Shown: one piece after another, positions 34,914-47,760 of the stretch
Layout of the letters: every line of letters starts with the position of its first letter
Position numbering within the stretch: position 1 is the first letter of the stretch
Assembly: GCA_006176705.1 (NCBI GenBank)
Contig: QRFJ01000368.1
Location: 362,501 to 426,500, forward strand
Reading direction: 5' to 3'
Origin: Cocos nucifera
Lineage: Eukaryota > Streptophyta > Magnoliopsida > Arecales > Arecaceae
DNA length: 64,000 bases
Program-made: the position numbers and the translations under genes
The notes under the pieces: model-generated
The model's database searches: none
Seen by the model: only the letters and a program-made list of their open reading frames with translations
Told to the model about the DNA's origin: nothing

Positions 34914-36711
34914 TATATTTCTTAGAGGCAGCAATCCAAGAGAGGATGGTGAATTAGATTTCTTAAAAATTTAAAAGACAAACTTAAATAATTTATACCC
35001 AAAAATAGTATTTATGGAATGCTTACCAAATAGCAAATAAAAGCAACAGAATCAACAAAGTAAGCAAAAGAACAATCACAAATACAAAAGAGTTTATAGT
35101 GATTCGGTGTCAAAGCTAGCACCTACATCCACTCTCCAAGCAAATTTGCTTGAGAATTTCAATCATAATCTCTTCGATATTGCAATTCAATTATTTTCAT
35201 GGATTTACAATCCAACCTAATTTATTTTTTCAAGCTCACCAACCAAAGCTTACAATCGATTTTTTTCTTGATCCAAACTCACAACCAACTCTGATTGATT
35301 TTTCTAGAGATACCAATCAAAACCATACACAATCCAATTTCTTAGGCTTGGACCAACCTCAAGTTTCTACATCCAAGAAACATGCTACAACTTAAACAAA
35401 TAGAAATATACAAGGAAAAAAGTTTAGAAACAATAAAACTTGTTTAGGCTTAGAAGAAATCGAGATAGATGAGTTTTCAATGCTTAGCCTTCTTCCTTGA
35501 TTGCTTAAGAGGTTGAGGTAGCCTTGAATGCTTCTTCTCAATGGTAGTTGGCTTGAATTAAAGCACTCCTCTCTTTTAGACTAATTGAATATAGGAAGGA
35601 CTAAATTTATGATACTTCTTAATTTCTTCTTTTCTCTTTAAGTTTTTCATGCTATCATTTGAAAATAGCTCAATAAATTTGTTGAATATTCAAAGCTTTC
35701 AAAAACTTGGTTCTATTTATGGCCTCAAAAATATTTTCATATAATGTTCTAGCCATTGAAAGATTGAAAAAAGCCATTAGAATGATTTTAGATATATTTT
35801 GAAAATTCTAAAAAACTAGCTATTATTCTATCAGAATTTTATAAATCGGCTCATCTAGGCTCTTAGTCGGCTAATGCTCAACTATGGATCGGCTAAGTAA
35901 AACTCTGAGATAGCTCCATAGTAGATGCAAAAAAAATCCATCATTTAATTTGTCTTGTTCTATCTGCTTAAGATTGGGTCAGCTTAGATACTGTCTTAGT
36001 CAACTAACTTGAATGCTTGGTTGGCTAGTTGATTTTCTGGATCGGCTAAGAGGACTTGCTAATTTTTATAGCTTTTTGTGCTTTTCTCTCTCCGAGATTG
36101 AGTTGCCTCTCAATCTTCTTGAGTCAGCTAAGCTTTAGATTTGGTTGGCTATCTTGATCATAGAGTTGGCTTAGGAAAATACTTTGATCTTTATCTGTCT
36201 ATCTTCATTCTGAGTCAGAGACTTGGTCGGCTATCCAAAAACTTAAATTAGCTAAGATCCTATCTTGATTGACTAAGATAAAAATATGGTCGGCTATGAG
36301 ACTTATTTTGATTTTTTATGATTTTTGTCTTTCCCTTAGACTGATATGGGGTTGGCTATGCTTCATGCTGGATTGACTCAGTTTCATGCCAAATGTGCCA
36401 TAAGGTGTTTTAGATAGCTTCTCTTGACCAATTATGTTCTAGGTTGAACTTTCCTTCTCAACCTTAATTTGTGCAAGTGTGGGCTTGTTGAGAGGTACTT
36501 CTAGACTAGATATTCCCTTGAAATATTTAATTTCTTTGCTTCCAATGGAAGATCCTAAGTTTAGAAACTTGAATTTTCTTAAGAAGACTTCTTTTTGAGT
36601 AAGCCAATTAAACATATCGAAGAATCCTACAATCATTCTCAAACACATTATTAGTAACTATAATTTGTACTTAAATATTTTTGACATCACCAAAATCAAT
36701 CTAGGGCTAAC
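34914..36711 (-). mobile_element. Solo LTR, SIRE-like copia family
   Basis: It has the same landmarks as the LTRs at 43,774-45,266 and 61,363-62,611. At the left: CTTAGAGGCAGC, AGAGGATGGTGAATT, then GTGATTCGGTGTCAAAGC and ACCTACATCCACTCTCC at 35,100-35,140, then alternating Ser/Pro-like pyrimidine blocks. At the right: ATTATTAGTAACTATAATTTG and GACATCACCAAAATCAATC at 36,650-36,700. Read on the minus strand it begins with the GATTTTGGTGATGTC word. Its middle (35,830-36,370) is filled with TCGGCTA words. No internal region adjoins it, so it is a solo LTR. Both edges are mutated. Confidence 0.65.
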
Positions 36712-37122
36712 TGGATGATATGCCAAGATTCTGCATGCAATATATAATAGCTGTGATATCCAAGATTCTATAATGGATGGGATTCTGACTACTTTAAGAC
36801 AAGATCCATCTCTAGATAGCTTTAATACCGCAAATTTTGAAGAACAACTGCAAAGTTTCCAATGACATGACAAATGATTGTTGAATTGGAGATCTAGGAT
36901 ACTACAAACATTTGCCCAAGAGAAGAGGTCTCTTCCAGTTTGATGCAACTCTGACCACTAATGCTGCAACAAAGGCCTCTATCATGCACCTTGTCAACAA
37001 CCCTCTTGAAGTAATTAATTTTCAAAGAGTTTGCTTTATCTATGAAGAAGATGGGTAAGATTGAGGTAAAGACAAGATCTTCAGGTGAAATTAGGAAGTA
37101 TTGTGCAGTCATTAATAGCTAG
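36712..37122 (+). pseudogene. Class III peroxidase pseudogene, last exon
   Basis: This is the missing 3' part of the pseudogene whose exons 1-2 lie at 10,849-11,296. Pieces in order: an eroded heme-proximal region (HAIYNSCDIQDS, about 36,737) where active enzymes have HTxGxxHC; QDPSLDS at about 36,800; a CKVSND-like piece near 36,850; GYYKHLPKRRGLFQFDATLT at 36,900; TKASIMHLVNN at 36,980. After a frameshift near 37,045 come KKMGKIEVKTRSSGEIRKY and CAVINS followed by TAG at 37,120-37,122. The C-terminus matches the usual end of class III peroxidases. It differs clearly from the intact gene, so it is a paralog and not a recent copy. Confidence 0.85.
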
Positions 37123-38544
37123 ATTGTTGCCAGTTTTGTTGCTTGGTTTCGGTTTGTGACTTGATGAATGGTTTGCTTCCAAGGAGTCTTCCTTCAAGGA
37201 TTTTTTTTTTCCTTTTCTTTTTCATGCTTCAAGCAATGGATTTCTGTATTGTCTGCAAGAATATTTCTTCCAAGCAACTGTAATAGATGTATGAGCTAAA
37301 AGGTGGAGATTGATTGAGGGATTTTTGAAACTAAGAAAAAAAAACTTCTATTAGACCCCATTTGCTCTATGATATATTTAACTATTCCTCCCTTTTCCTC
37401 AAAAATATATAATTTAAATATAATGATGATTCTAGCATAATAAATTCTTGAAAAAAAGAGATTGGAAGAAGTAACATGAATCACAGATAGGTTAGTAAAC
37501 TGAAAATTGAGCTGATGATTTTCTCATAGACAAATTATCAAGGCAGGATAACCAACATGCATGACAAATTAAACCCACTACAATGAATTGATGGGCCTAT
37601 ATATTATCATAGTTCTAATTCTTAGGAGCTTTTAGTTTGAGAATAGGTCTTTTTTAGTCAATATATTCTAATCATCTTGTGGTTCTACTCATTATCTTCA
37701 ACCAACTAATGAATTAAGTTACAATGATAATAACAATATGAGATTTGAACTGAGATGATGAAAAGAGAATATAAAACATACTATGGGACATGTTACTGAA
37801 AAATCTACAATGACAGAATCCAACACTATGAGCTCCTGAGGCTAGAAGGAACAAACTAACAGAATCGTTCATACCATGTTACTGATAGATGGTAATCATG
37901 TCTGCAAAGTGCTTCAATATCTAGGACTCTGTGTTGTGAACTTTAGTATTTCTAAAAATATTATTAACTCCAAAAATTTAGGAATATAAAAAGTTTAATG
38001 TGTGATGCAGAAATTCCTCCAATAAGAATGGAAAAAGAAAAAGAAGGAAAAAAATATAATGTGGTACAGATGGCTTTGAAAGCAAAACAAAACAAGCTAC
38101 AATTGATTCTCCTTATCAAGATTTTGACTTGAGGTCTCCTAATTTATTGGGGTTTGGAGTTAATTCTTTCACAAAGAAAGATCAGTTTGGAATTGTCTAA
38201 TTAATTATCAGATAAATCTATGATTAACTTGCTTCAAGTTAGTTCTAGATTTATGAAATTTTAGATGGATGGCGGAGACTTATGCAATGGCTTCAAACAT
38301 GAAAAGTGGATCAAAGTTTAATCTTGATGTGGTATGCTCGAGTCATAGCAAGGACAAAGAAACTTTAATTGCTCTAGCTTTATCTAAAGATTTGAAAGGT
38401 TGTATATTTTTAGGTTCTAATATAAAATGGTATTCTTATTAGAATTCATCCGATAAAATCATATAAATTTTGATAAAAAATATTGGTGTTGATTTGGAAG
38501 GTGTTATGATATGTCATGCTTTATTTTTTTTTTTTTTAATCTAG
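37123..38544. other. Unassigned sequence, no gene seen
   Basis: AT-rich, non-coding. The first few hundred bases may be the old 3' flank of the peroxidase pseudogene. Sequence from about 38,150 may belong to the gypsy element whose polyprotein end follows, but I recognise no domain. Confidence 0.3.
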
Positions 38545-38653
38545 TTAAGGAGGCTATTTAGGAGCTTGAGGATAAGATAAAGGTTATGTACCCTCAAAGT
38601 TAGGCTTTGAAGAATGCTAATTTTGAGGACAAAATTATTTTAAGAGGGGAGTA
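38545..38653 (+). pseudogene. End of a Ty3/gypsy polyprotein plus polypurine tract
   Basis: A degenerate reading of VKEAI, stop, ELEDKIKVMYPQ, then FEDKIILRGE, followed by AAGAGGGGAG at 38,641. This matches the end of chromodomain-class (Tekay/Del) gypsy polyproteins, where an E-x-W-E-L-E-D segment and FEDE-x-x-x-RGG lead straight into the polypurine tract and 3' LTR. Everything upstream of it is missing or unrecognisable. Confidence 0.5.
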
Positions 38654-40440
38654 CGTAATGACACAACCCATGAAGACTCAACTTTCTCCCATGAATCTCA
38701 AAGCATGGAAAAGAAAGCAAAAAAAAAATAAAAATCACACGCTATGCACATGAGGTAGAGGAAGGAAGAATCCTGATGGGAGTCTTCTTTTTTTCCGATT
38801 TTGGCTGGAAAAAGGATCCTAGGGCATGCTAAACCCTAAAATTTTTGGGTTTGTAAAAAGGAATGTCCTCCACTCTCTAATCTCCCCACCCCTAAAGCCA
38901 ATCAACACTTGTGAAGTCTAACAGAAGCTTTTTGAGTTTCTGTTGAGCATACATGGCAAGCCATCATCAATTCATCATCAGAAATTGAGGTATGCAATCT
39001 CAAATCCCTCTATCCACATTGTTTTAATTTTTAGACCACTAGTGCAGTGGGTTAGAACTGGCCAAGTGTAGGATTTGTAAGGGAATGTCGAGATCTCACA
39101 TATTCTAAGTTTTTTTTTTTTTTTCTCCTTCTTTTGTTTTGCCGACCACTGGCATCATGTGGCCACTACCGACATCATCTCCTCTTTGGCATCAAGCACT
39201 GTTGTGGGCCATCAACCAAGTTTTCACCATCTTAGCATGGAGGAGAGGAAAAATGGAGGGCAAGAGGAGCTCTATTTTAAAGAAGAAGAAAGAGAGAGAG
39301 AGAGAGAGCTATCTCTCTTCTCTCTCTATTTCCTCTTTTATTCTCTCTCTTTTCTCTCCCTAGGTGAGTAGAGGGATTCCACAAAAAAATAATTTCTCAT
39401 CTTTTCACTCTCTTATCTTTCTCTCTTTACAAGTTTCTCTATCTACTTTCTCTATAACTTTCTCTTTCTCTCTATGGATTTCTCTCTAAAGATTTTATGG
39501 ACCAATGGAGGGTTCTGATATTTAGGTAAATTTGGATCAATTGGTTGACCCTATGAGGGGTCTTAGATCTATAATATTTAGATATTTTTCATAATTTTTA
39601 CCATCCATGATTGTCTAAATTATTAATCTTGATTATGTAGAGGGGCAATTATCTACACAAGATATCGAGTGGAACACTTGACCTTGAGTTCTTGGATCGA
39701 AGGATTGATCGATTACTCTGCTTTAGTTTGAAATCAATAGAGGTAAGAATCTCTGTACATAATCATCATTATATATACTATTTGTACTATTGAATTTTGT
39801 ATCGTTGGTTTTATATTGTTGAATTTGTATTAATAGATTTATCTTGTTTAAGACACTACTATTCCTATATAATTTTTTGGCATGAGTACATTATGTATTG
39901 AAATATATATATTCTAATGATTGATGATACAGTTATATGCTTATGATATGCTTGTCTCAATCATATTATAAATTAGAATTCATATGCTAAAATTAATATG
40001 CAATAATTAGATGAAAAAGATATAGTTTGGACTAACCTTATCATATAGATATATGGTCAGGAGCTTATGCATCGAACAATCTTTACGAGCTTATGCGTAG
40101 AATAGCCAGTCAAAAGTTTATACCTAGGATGGCCTCCATGAGCTTACATATGAAATAGCTTTTAGAAGCTTATGTATGGGATAGTCGGTCAGGAGCTTAT
40201 ATTTAGGACAACCTCTATGAGCTTACGCATGGGATAGTCGGTTAAGAGCTTATGCCTGAGATAGCTTCTACATACTTATACATGAAAATTTGATTAGTCA
40301 TAGATTGAAGCATGATCTTAGTTAGTTCAAAGCGAGAAAGAAGAAAGTTGAGAAATCTAGAATTCTGATAAGAGAAATGGTTAATAAGATACATCAAACT
40401 AATTTGAAATAAAGTATTTCACTTTACTATGAAGAAAGGT
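38654..40440 (+). mobile_element. 3' LTR of a Ty3/gypsy-type element
   Basis: It starts TAATGACACAACCC (a decayed TGTAATGACACAACCC) and aligns with the LTR at 11,548: AAAGGATCCTAGGG, the leader CCACTCTCTAATCTCCCC, the exon-like GAGGTATGCAATC, CT-rich tracts (39,280-39,480), and GGGGTCTTAGATCTATAAT near 39,560. A tandem block of about eight ~27-bp GAGCTTATGCATGGGATAG units lies at 40,060-40,290. The right end is uncertain. Confidence 0.6.
40060..40290 (+). repeat. ~27-bp minisatellite in the gypsy LTR
   Basis: About eight units of the form GAGCTTATGCATGGGATAGT plus a variable 7-8 bases. It occupies the same LTR position as the unrelated-looking 34-bp arrays in the other copies. Confidence 0.8.
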
Positions 40441-42008
40441 TATTAGAGAAATGGTTATAAATATCATTGATAATACTATTAGCGATGGCTAAATATCATT
40501 ATTAATACTATTAGCGATGGCTTTTCATTAGTAAAAGACTGTCAAAAATAATCTCACTATCTATAGATCATCATGCAGTCATTCGTAACCGTCAAAATCA
40601 AATTTTATTGATCGACATAGGGCTATCGGATTGAGATGATCTTTTATGATGATACTCTAACAATAATGATTTAAATAATAAATGATGAAGATGGACTTTA
40701 AATTTTAAAATTACATTATATTCAAGAAAATATTTTTATATTTGATTATAAAATATATTTACGATCAATTTTTTGGTTACAAAATAAAAAAAAATTTATG
40801 ATTAAAAAATTGATCATAAAATACTTGAATTATTTTTTAAATTTATAAAATATTTTTATCATGAATAATCTATTATTTATTTTTTTAAAAAAATTTTGAT
40901 TTTTTTAAATTTTTTTATCGATCATTTATAATGAAAAAGTTCTATCACAAATAATTATGTATTTATGATGAAAAAATAATTTTCATCATAAATACTAATT
41001 AATTTACAATGTAATATTTTCATCATAAATAATCTAGTATTTATTTAATTTTAAATTTTTTTATTTTTCACTAACTATTTGTGATGGAAAATGTTTACCA
41101 TAAATAATTAGTATTTGCAATGGAAATAATTTTTTTGTTGCAAATACTAATTAATTTGAGATGTAATATTTTTATCTCAAATAATCTAATATTTCTTTAT
41201 TTTTAAAATTTTTGACTTTCCACCAACTATTTGCAGTAAAAATAAATTATCATAAATAATTTATTATTTATGATGGATATCTTTTTTTCATTGCAAATAC
41301 TTAATTATTTATGATAGAAGTATTTTCATCACAAATAATCTGGCATTTATCCTTTTAAAATTTTTGTATAATTAGTATTTATAATGAAAAAATTATTTTT
41401 ATTGCAAATATCTAATTATTTATGATAAAATATTTTTGTTGCAAACAAGCTAACATTTATTTATTTTTAAAATTTTTAATTTTTCATCAATTATTTATGA
41501 TGAAAATATTCTATGATAAATAATTTAGTATTTATGATGAAAATCATTTTTTCATTACAAATACTAATTATTTACAATGAAATTTTTTTATCATAAATAA
41601 CTAGGTATTTATTTTTTTAAAAAAAATTATTTTTTCATTGATTATTTATGACAAAAAAAGTTTTATGAAAAATAATTGGTATTTGTGACATAAATATTAT
41701 TTTCGTTGCAAATACTATGATATTTGCGATGAAACATTTTTGTTGCAAATAATCTGGCATTTATTTATTTTAAAATTTTTTAATTTTTTGATGATTGGTT
41801 GTGACAAAAATTTTCATCACAAAAATTTAATATTTATGACATAAAAAATATTTTGGTCATAAATATTCAATTATTTGTAATAAAAAAAAATTATTATAAA
41901 TAATTAAATATTTATGATGAAAAAAATTCATGGCAAATACCTTTATTTGCGATGAAAATATTTTCATTGTAAATAATTTCATCGCAAAAATCTTATTTTC
42001 TTTTAGTG
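40440..42008. mobile_element. Non-autonomous CACTA-type fragment with right terminus
   Basis: TTAGCGATGG words near 40,490-40,530, then sequence like the right tail of the palindromic element (40,590-40,830). Then come about 1.1 kb of TTATGATGAAAA / TTTTCATCATAAATAA words in both orientations, ending CGCAAAAATCTTATTTTC then TTTTAGTG at 42,008. The inverse, CACTAAAAGAAAATAAG, is a CACTA terminus close to CACTACAAGAAAAT. The left end is not clear and there is no coding sequence. Confidence 0.55.
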
Positions 42009-43773
42009 CTTAAAGTGCATTCCATTTTTATGCCCTATTACATATTTTACCATATTAGTATAATGATATCATTTATAATTTTACTGAATGATGCATAGTT
42101 AAGAAACCATCAAAAATTATGAATGTTGATTTCTACACAGTTTTTATAGTATAAATTATATTTAGCAATTTGAATGTTTGATTTCAAATGCCTATTTGAC
42201 TTTAAATTTATTAGAAAGAAGTCAACAGAAAATATGATAAGCCTGGCTCTATTTATTATTCATTTGTAAGACAATACTCATATGTCCTCAAGTTACAAAT
42301 CTCATACAAACTAATCGAAGACCCACGCATTATATGAGATGGATAATTATAATCTATAATTATTAAAAATATTTAATAATAAATGTTCATAATAATTTTT
42401 TTAATTTTTTTAATACTTTATTTTATTTTTATTTATTTATCATATATTATATTTTTATTATTTTATAAAATAATATTTTATTATTATTTTTTCTTCTTCT
42501 TCCTATTCTTATACTTTTTTCATGTCTATTGGTGCCACTCTATCCCCTACCACTCCACCATGGCTCTCCTTCTCTTTCGGTAAACATTGATCCCGATTGT
42601 ACCTTCATCCCTTCTCTTCTTATCATATATTCTCCGTGCCCGTCAATGATGCCCCATCCTCCTGCCATCCCACCACCACTCTTCTTCTCTCTTAACATAT
42701 GCTGATCTCGATTGCATTCCCTAACATCCTTGTCGGTATCGCCACCTCTAGTGCCACCACTACTACCCCTCCTTTCTCCTCCCTTGCCTTCTGTCCGACC
42801 TCCTTCCTGCCATCGCCAACATCTCCCTATTGTTAAGAATAATAATAAAATATAAATTATTTAATTTAAATCTCTTATGATTTACTGGGCCCAATCCAAG
42901 TATCCTAGTTTTAAAAAAAAAATAAAGTAAATAAAAGAAAGAGAGAGAAGAGAGACTTTCTCTCTCCTTTTTTTTTCTCTCTTTCTTCTTTTCTTTTCCT
43001 TTTCTTTCCTTTTTCCTTTCTTTTCTTTTCATTTCTTTCTTCTTCTTTCTTTTTTTTTCTTTTCTTCTTTATTTTTGGTCAAAATAGGGATGGGCTTATG
43101 CTATTTGGATGCATCTAAAATTCTTTTTCCACTATATTTTTAGTAGGTCCACCTCCATCTTTTTTCAACAATCGGGTTCTCTGCAACTCATGCCTCTTTA
43201 TTTACTCTTTCTAAACCCTCCAAAATGTAACAAAAAATACCTAACGAATAATCGATGTGATTCTCATGCTAGATGGGGTTTCACGCATATTGCTCTGCTG
43301 GATTCATGGAGGGAAGGAACATAACACTCGTATGGGCCTGAGACATGCGACACTAGAGTCATTGATCATTGAAACGATACTTGGCTGTTTGGATTTGGGG
43401 ACATGGCAAGTGGAAACAAGATAGGGATACTAAAGTGCTTTATGTGGGATAGCTCTCTCAAATCCCTCTTCGGTGGTGGTAGCAGGTAGAGGAAAGCCAT
43501 GGAGGATGACCCCACCTCCATTCCCCAGCTCTCTCTCCCATCGCCAACTCCTACATAGGATAGCTCTATCAAATCCGTATTCAACAGTGGTAGTGGATGG
43601 AGGAAGGCTGCGGAGAACGACCCTGCCTCCATTCCCCAGCTCTCTCCTATCGCCAACTCCATTGTCTCTAGCTACTTTCTTGAGCTTGACCTACACGTGG
43701 TATAACAAAATTTATTTAAGAAGTTGAGTTGGCAACACTATAATACTCCTCCATAGAGTATTATTTTATATAT
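42009..43773. other. Unassigned region with simple repeats and a 111-bp tandem duplication
   Basis: Mostly AT-rich (42,380-42,500), a C-rich piece (42,590-42,830), and a long A/G then C/T microsatellite (42,935-43,075). A direct duplication lies at 43,447-43,557 and 43,558-43,665. It starts GGATAGCTCT and includes CCTCCATTCCCCAGCTCTCT and ATCGCCAACTCC in both units. No gene recognised. Confidence 0.4.
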
Positions 43774-45266
43774 TATTGCCTAGAGGTAGCAAGCCAAGAG
43801 GAGGGATGAATTGAGTTCTTTTAAAATTTTAGCCAAATTAAACTCTAAGTAAATATGTGCTTCAACTTAAGCAAAACTTGAGTGGATGTGAGGTGATTAC
43901 AATGTGTAACAATGAAAACCAACTATAGTTTAAGCTATACAAGAATTAAAGCAATGCAAAATAAAAATTAAAAACTAAGTAAAGCAAACAAGAAAGGCCA
44001 ACACAAACACACAGAATTTTTATAGTGGTTCGGTGCAATCCACACCTACGTCCACTCCCCAAGCTTTTCTTAAAAATTTTACTATAATCCCTAGATTACA
44101 GTGCATTTATTTTAATCCAAAATTACAAATAAATTTAGTTGATTTTGTCAGGCTCACCAACCACAATCCTACATCGATAGTTTTTTTGGGATCACTATCA
44201 ACCCAATTGATTTTCTAGGCTCACCAACCAAAACTTATATACCGTCCAATTACTAGTTTGGACTAGCCTATACCCCAAGTTTCTTCTTCCAAAGAAACTT
44301 ATAAAGAAAATAAAAATATAAATAATAAAAATTTAGCTCAAGACTTAGAACAAAAAGAAACTCTTTTTGGTGTGAAAAGAAGAGGCTGAATGAATGCTCT
44401 ATGGTAACTTCTCTTCTCCTCAAATGGTATTGAGAGATTGCTTGAAGTATTGTGGAAGATGACTCTTGAATGTCCTCTGAATTTGAAGCTTAAATCTCTC
44501 TCTCTTTTCTCTTATTTTTGGATATTTAATGTAACTTTCTTTTCTTGAATGATTTTCTTTCTTCGATCCTTAATCTCTTTTTTTAAAATATTTTTCTTAT
44601 TATTTTTATACTTGGGAGTGACTATTAAGTGAGTTTTGCCCGTTGGAAAGCTTGGACTAGCCGTTAGAGTAGAGAATAGCCTGTTGGAGAAGTGTAAAAA
44701 ACTAGCTGTTATGCTCTGTCCCGTGCTTGGGATCGATATTTTTTTTTTAGGTATCGACACTTTTTTCTTAGATGTCAACATTTTTTCTATAGGTGTCGGT
44801 ACTTTTTTTTAGGTATCGATACTTCCTGAGATCCGAAGATTTTTTGCTCTCTGTCTTCTATTTTGTGCAACAGAGGTCGACCCTAGGATTATCCTCTAGC
44901 ACAGGGATCGATCTAGAGGTCGTCCCCTCTGCATGCCAGTCCGTGCTAGTACATGCCAGAAACCTGGTGTCGACATCTTTGCTCCTAGGGTTGACACCTG
45001 AACTTTCTGAACTTTAAAATCTTAAATTTTTTACCTCAATTTAGGATAAGGGTCAACACCTTTAGCCTTGGGGTCGACACCTTCAAGTTAGAAACTCAAA
45101 ATTTTTCTTATTAAGCCCTTGACTTGGTGATTTTGTGTAGATCTTTTCTTGAATTAATTTTATAATTTAAATACCTGAAAAGACCTACGTCCACTCATGA
45201 AATATATGGTTAAATACTCAAATACTCAAAATTTGACAATCATCAAAATCAATCATAGAATCAACA
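43774..45266 (-). mobile_element. 3' LTR of a SIRE-like copia element
   Basis: Read on the minus strand it starts TGTTGATTC at 45,266, continues with a GATTTTGATGATTGTC-type word, and ends near CTACCTCTAGGCAATA. The plus-strand landmarks CCTACGTCCACTCCCCAAGC (44,044) and GGTTCGGTGCAATCC match the LTR at 61,363-62,611. A purine tract (AAAAAAGTGAGAT on the minus strand) directly precedes it. The middle contains GTCGACACC-like words (44,700-45,080). Confidence 0.7.
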
Positions 45267-47760
45267 ATCTCACTTTTTTAATAATGGCAAAACTTTAAGT
45301 GTATGCATAGAAATAAAATTTAATGTGTTTCAATAAACTGGCTAGTATAAATCATGAAATAATAATATGCATAAATATAAATGCACACTTCATGGAGGCT
45401 CCCATTTAACTTAAATTTAGATTCAAGAATTTTAAAAGATTTTCAATAAGCTCCACAAAATGTATTATAGGCTCAAGCATATACTCAATAAATCTTCTCC
45501 CCCTTTTTGACAACATTAAAAAGCTTATGGAAAGGATCAGAGATGTATCATCAAAATCAATTAGAATTCAGATAAATATATTAAATTTAGAAAATTTCAA
45601 TTGAAGTTCAAGAGGATATCAAATTTAAACTTCATGGATATTTAATATGAAAAGTAAGCATATAGGATATCAGATTCATATTGATGTCACTCTCCTTCTT
45701 TCGAAAATATTTGAATCCTGATTTCATCAAGATATTTAAGGGATGGAGTCTTTTTAGATGATTTAGCATAATTGATATCAAAAAAAGTATGTCTGAACTC
45801 AAAATTCTATTTGATACCAACAATATAGATTTTCAATTTAAGTTTAAAAATTAGAGCATTTTAGTTAAAAATATGATATTTATTCTTTTCTTTCCTTAAA
45901 AGAAATCTATCAACTTAATTTAAAAAAGATATGTACCATGAATGTATGATATTCTAATTTTGAAAGTCTCCCATATGATAGAACTTAAAATCATATTTAC
46001 ATCTCTAAATGAGTCTCAAGTTTAAAAGAGTATCAAATTCAGCTTATTTGTAGCATAAAAAATATTTCAAATTAACTGCAAGTTAACTCCTATTATTTTT
46101 TCAAAGAAATATAGTAATATAGTCAAGTAGATAAAAAATAATAAGCATATGTGAATCAAAGGATAAAATTAAATTTTCTTAGCATAAGTTAATTTGAATC
46201 TTTTAGGATAATATATGATTTATCACAAGAAAAATTAGGTTTGGAGTATGTTTCAAAATCAATTAAACTTTAATTAATTGTTAAGAGTTTAAACTTCAAT
46301 ATCATTTAAATTATGCAAGTTAAAACTAAAAAATTAGAAGTACATGAAAGCTCAATGGTATTATGCAATGAATATTCATTGATACCAACATAAGTCACTT
46401 AGTAACTTCAAACAAATCAAAGTATTTTTCCCCTTTTTTTTTTAAATTGATCATATTTAACAAGAATTTAGAATTAAAAATTAGATTCATTAGATTTAAA
46501 TGAATTTTCAATCACGTAATTGTTTCTTCTTTAATATTTTCTCCTCTTTTGTTTTACAAATATAGCCACTTTCATAACTAAGTGAAATTTTAAGATCACA
46601 AAGTATTGATTGAATGAGGCAAATCATTAGTTAATTCATATATCAAACAATTAGTCAAATTATTTACTGGTCTTAAAATTTATTCCTTTTTATATTAAAT
46701 ATTTTTATTTTCCAATTATTCTTCCTCTTTATCGAGCACCTTTTAAATTTTATATTATCAAAATTAAATATTTATATTTACTTAAGTTATAATTCTTTAG
46801 AATTTGCTCTCCCTTACTTTTGTAGCAAAAGCCAAATTTAAGGATATAAAATGATAATAAAACATCAAGAAATTCAATATTGATCAAGGCATCACATTTT
46901 TCAAAAGAGAAATATCTTTTTTTTTTTATTTAGCTCGAGTGTTGACACCTACAGAGTTTAGGGTCGACACCTTGATTAAGAATCAGTCCAGAGAGGATCC
47001 AATCAGAAGAATTTAATCAAATTTAGATCAAAAATATATTCAATTGATTTGAGGGTTAAGGATGACATTCAAACTGAATTTGAGATTCAATGATTTAACC
47101 AAATAGGATATGATAATCAATTAAATTAGAAATATTGAGAAGGGGAACTCTAGATCTAGGCTCTATATGTTTGGTTTCAACTAGAGAAGACTTGAAACCT
47201 TAGAAAAGACTAAGATGCAATGCAGTTTCAAGCATTTGAATTTTATGAGGAGATGATTTATATTCGAATATTATTTTATGTAAGTAATTTTGAGTAAATT
47301 TAATAGTTTAACATTTTATGGGAGAAATTCAATTAAATTCAATTTAAACTTAGTTTCTGTTGAAAGCTTAACAATTAAATGAATTAAACATTTCTAGGTT
47401 TATATTCATCAAATATAGAATTGATAAGGGGAGTCTTAAAATATTGTGTTGAATATCAAGTTAAAGTGTTTTAACCATGGCATGATATATAGAGGAGAGC
47501 ATATTATCCTTTAAAAACAAAACATTCACAACATGATATGAATTCATTGCAAGCATCAAAATCAATCAATTAAACATAAAAAGTATTTCAAACAAGAAAT
47601 TTTATATGCATGCATATTAATTAAAGGATTCATTCAATCAAAAAAATTTTAATAATCATTGATGGTATGATGAGAGAAAGGTTTAGATTATACCAACAAT
47701 CATCACCCATCATCTTGACATCCAAGAAATCCAAATAAAAATATTTTTTCTCTTTTAAGA
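45267..47760 (-). mobile_element. Long non-coding internal region of the SIRE-like element
   Basis: About 2.5 kb without coding signal. It contains a canonical second purine tract (AAAAAGGGGGAGAAG on the minus strand, near 45,500) and sequence shared with the internal region of the other copy; for example, AAAAAAGATATGTACCATG at about 45,922 corresponds to AAAAAAGATATGTATCAA near 63,118. Protease, integrase and RT domains expected here are absent. Confidence 0.55.

Noticed and set aside
43109..43324. Possible small gene (71-codon frame)
   Set aside because: No motif, no intron signals and repeat-rich surroundings.
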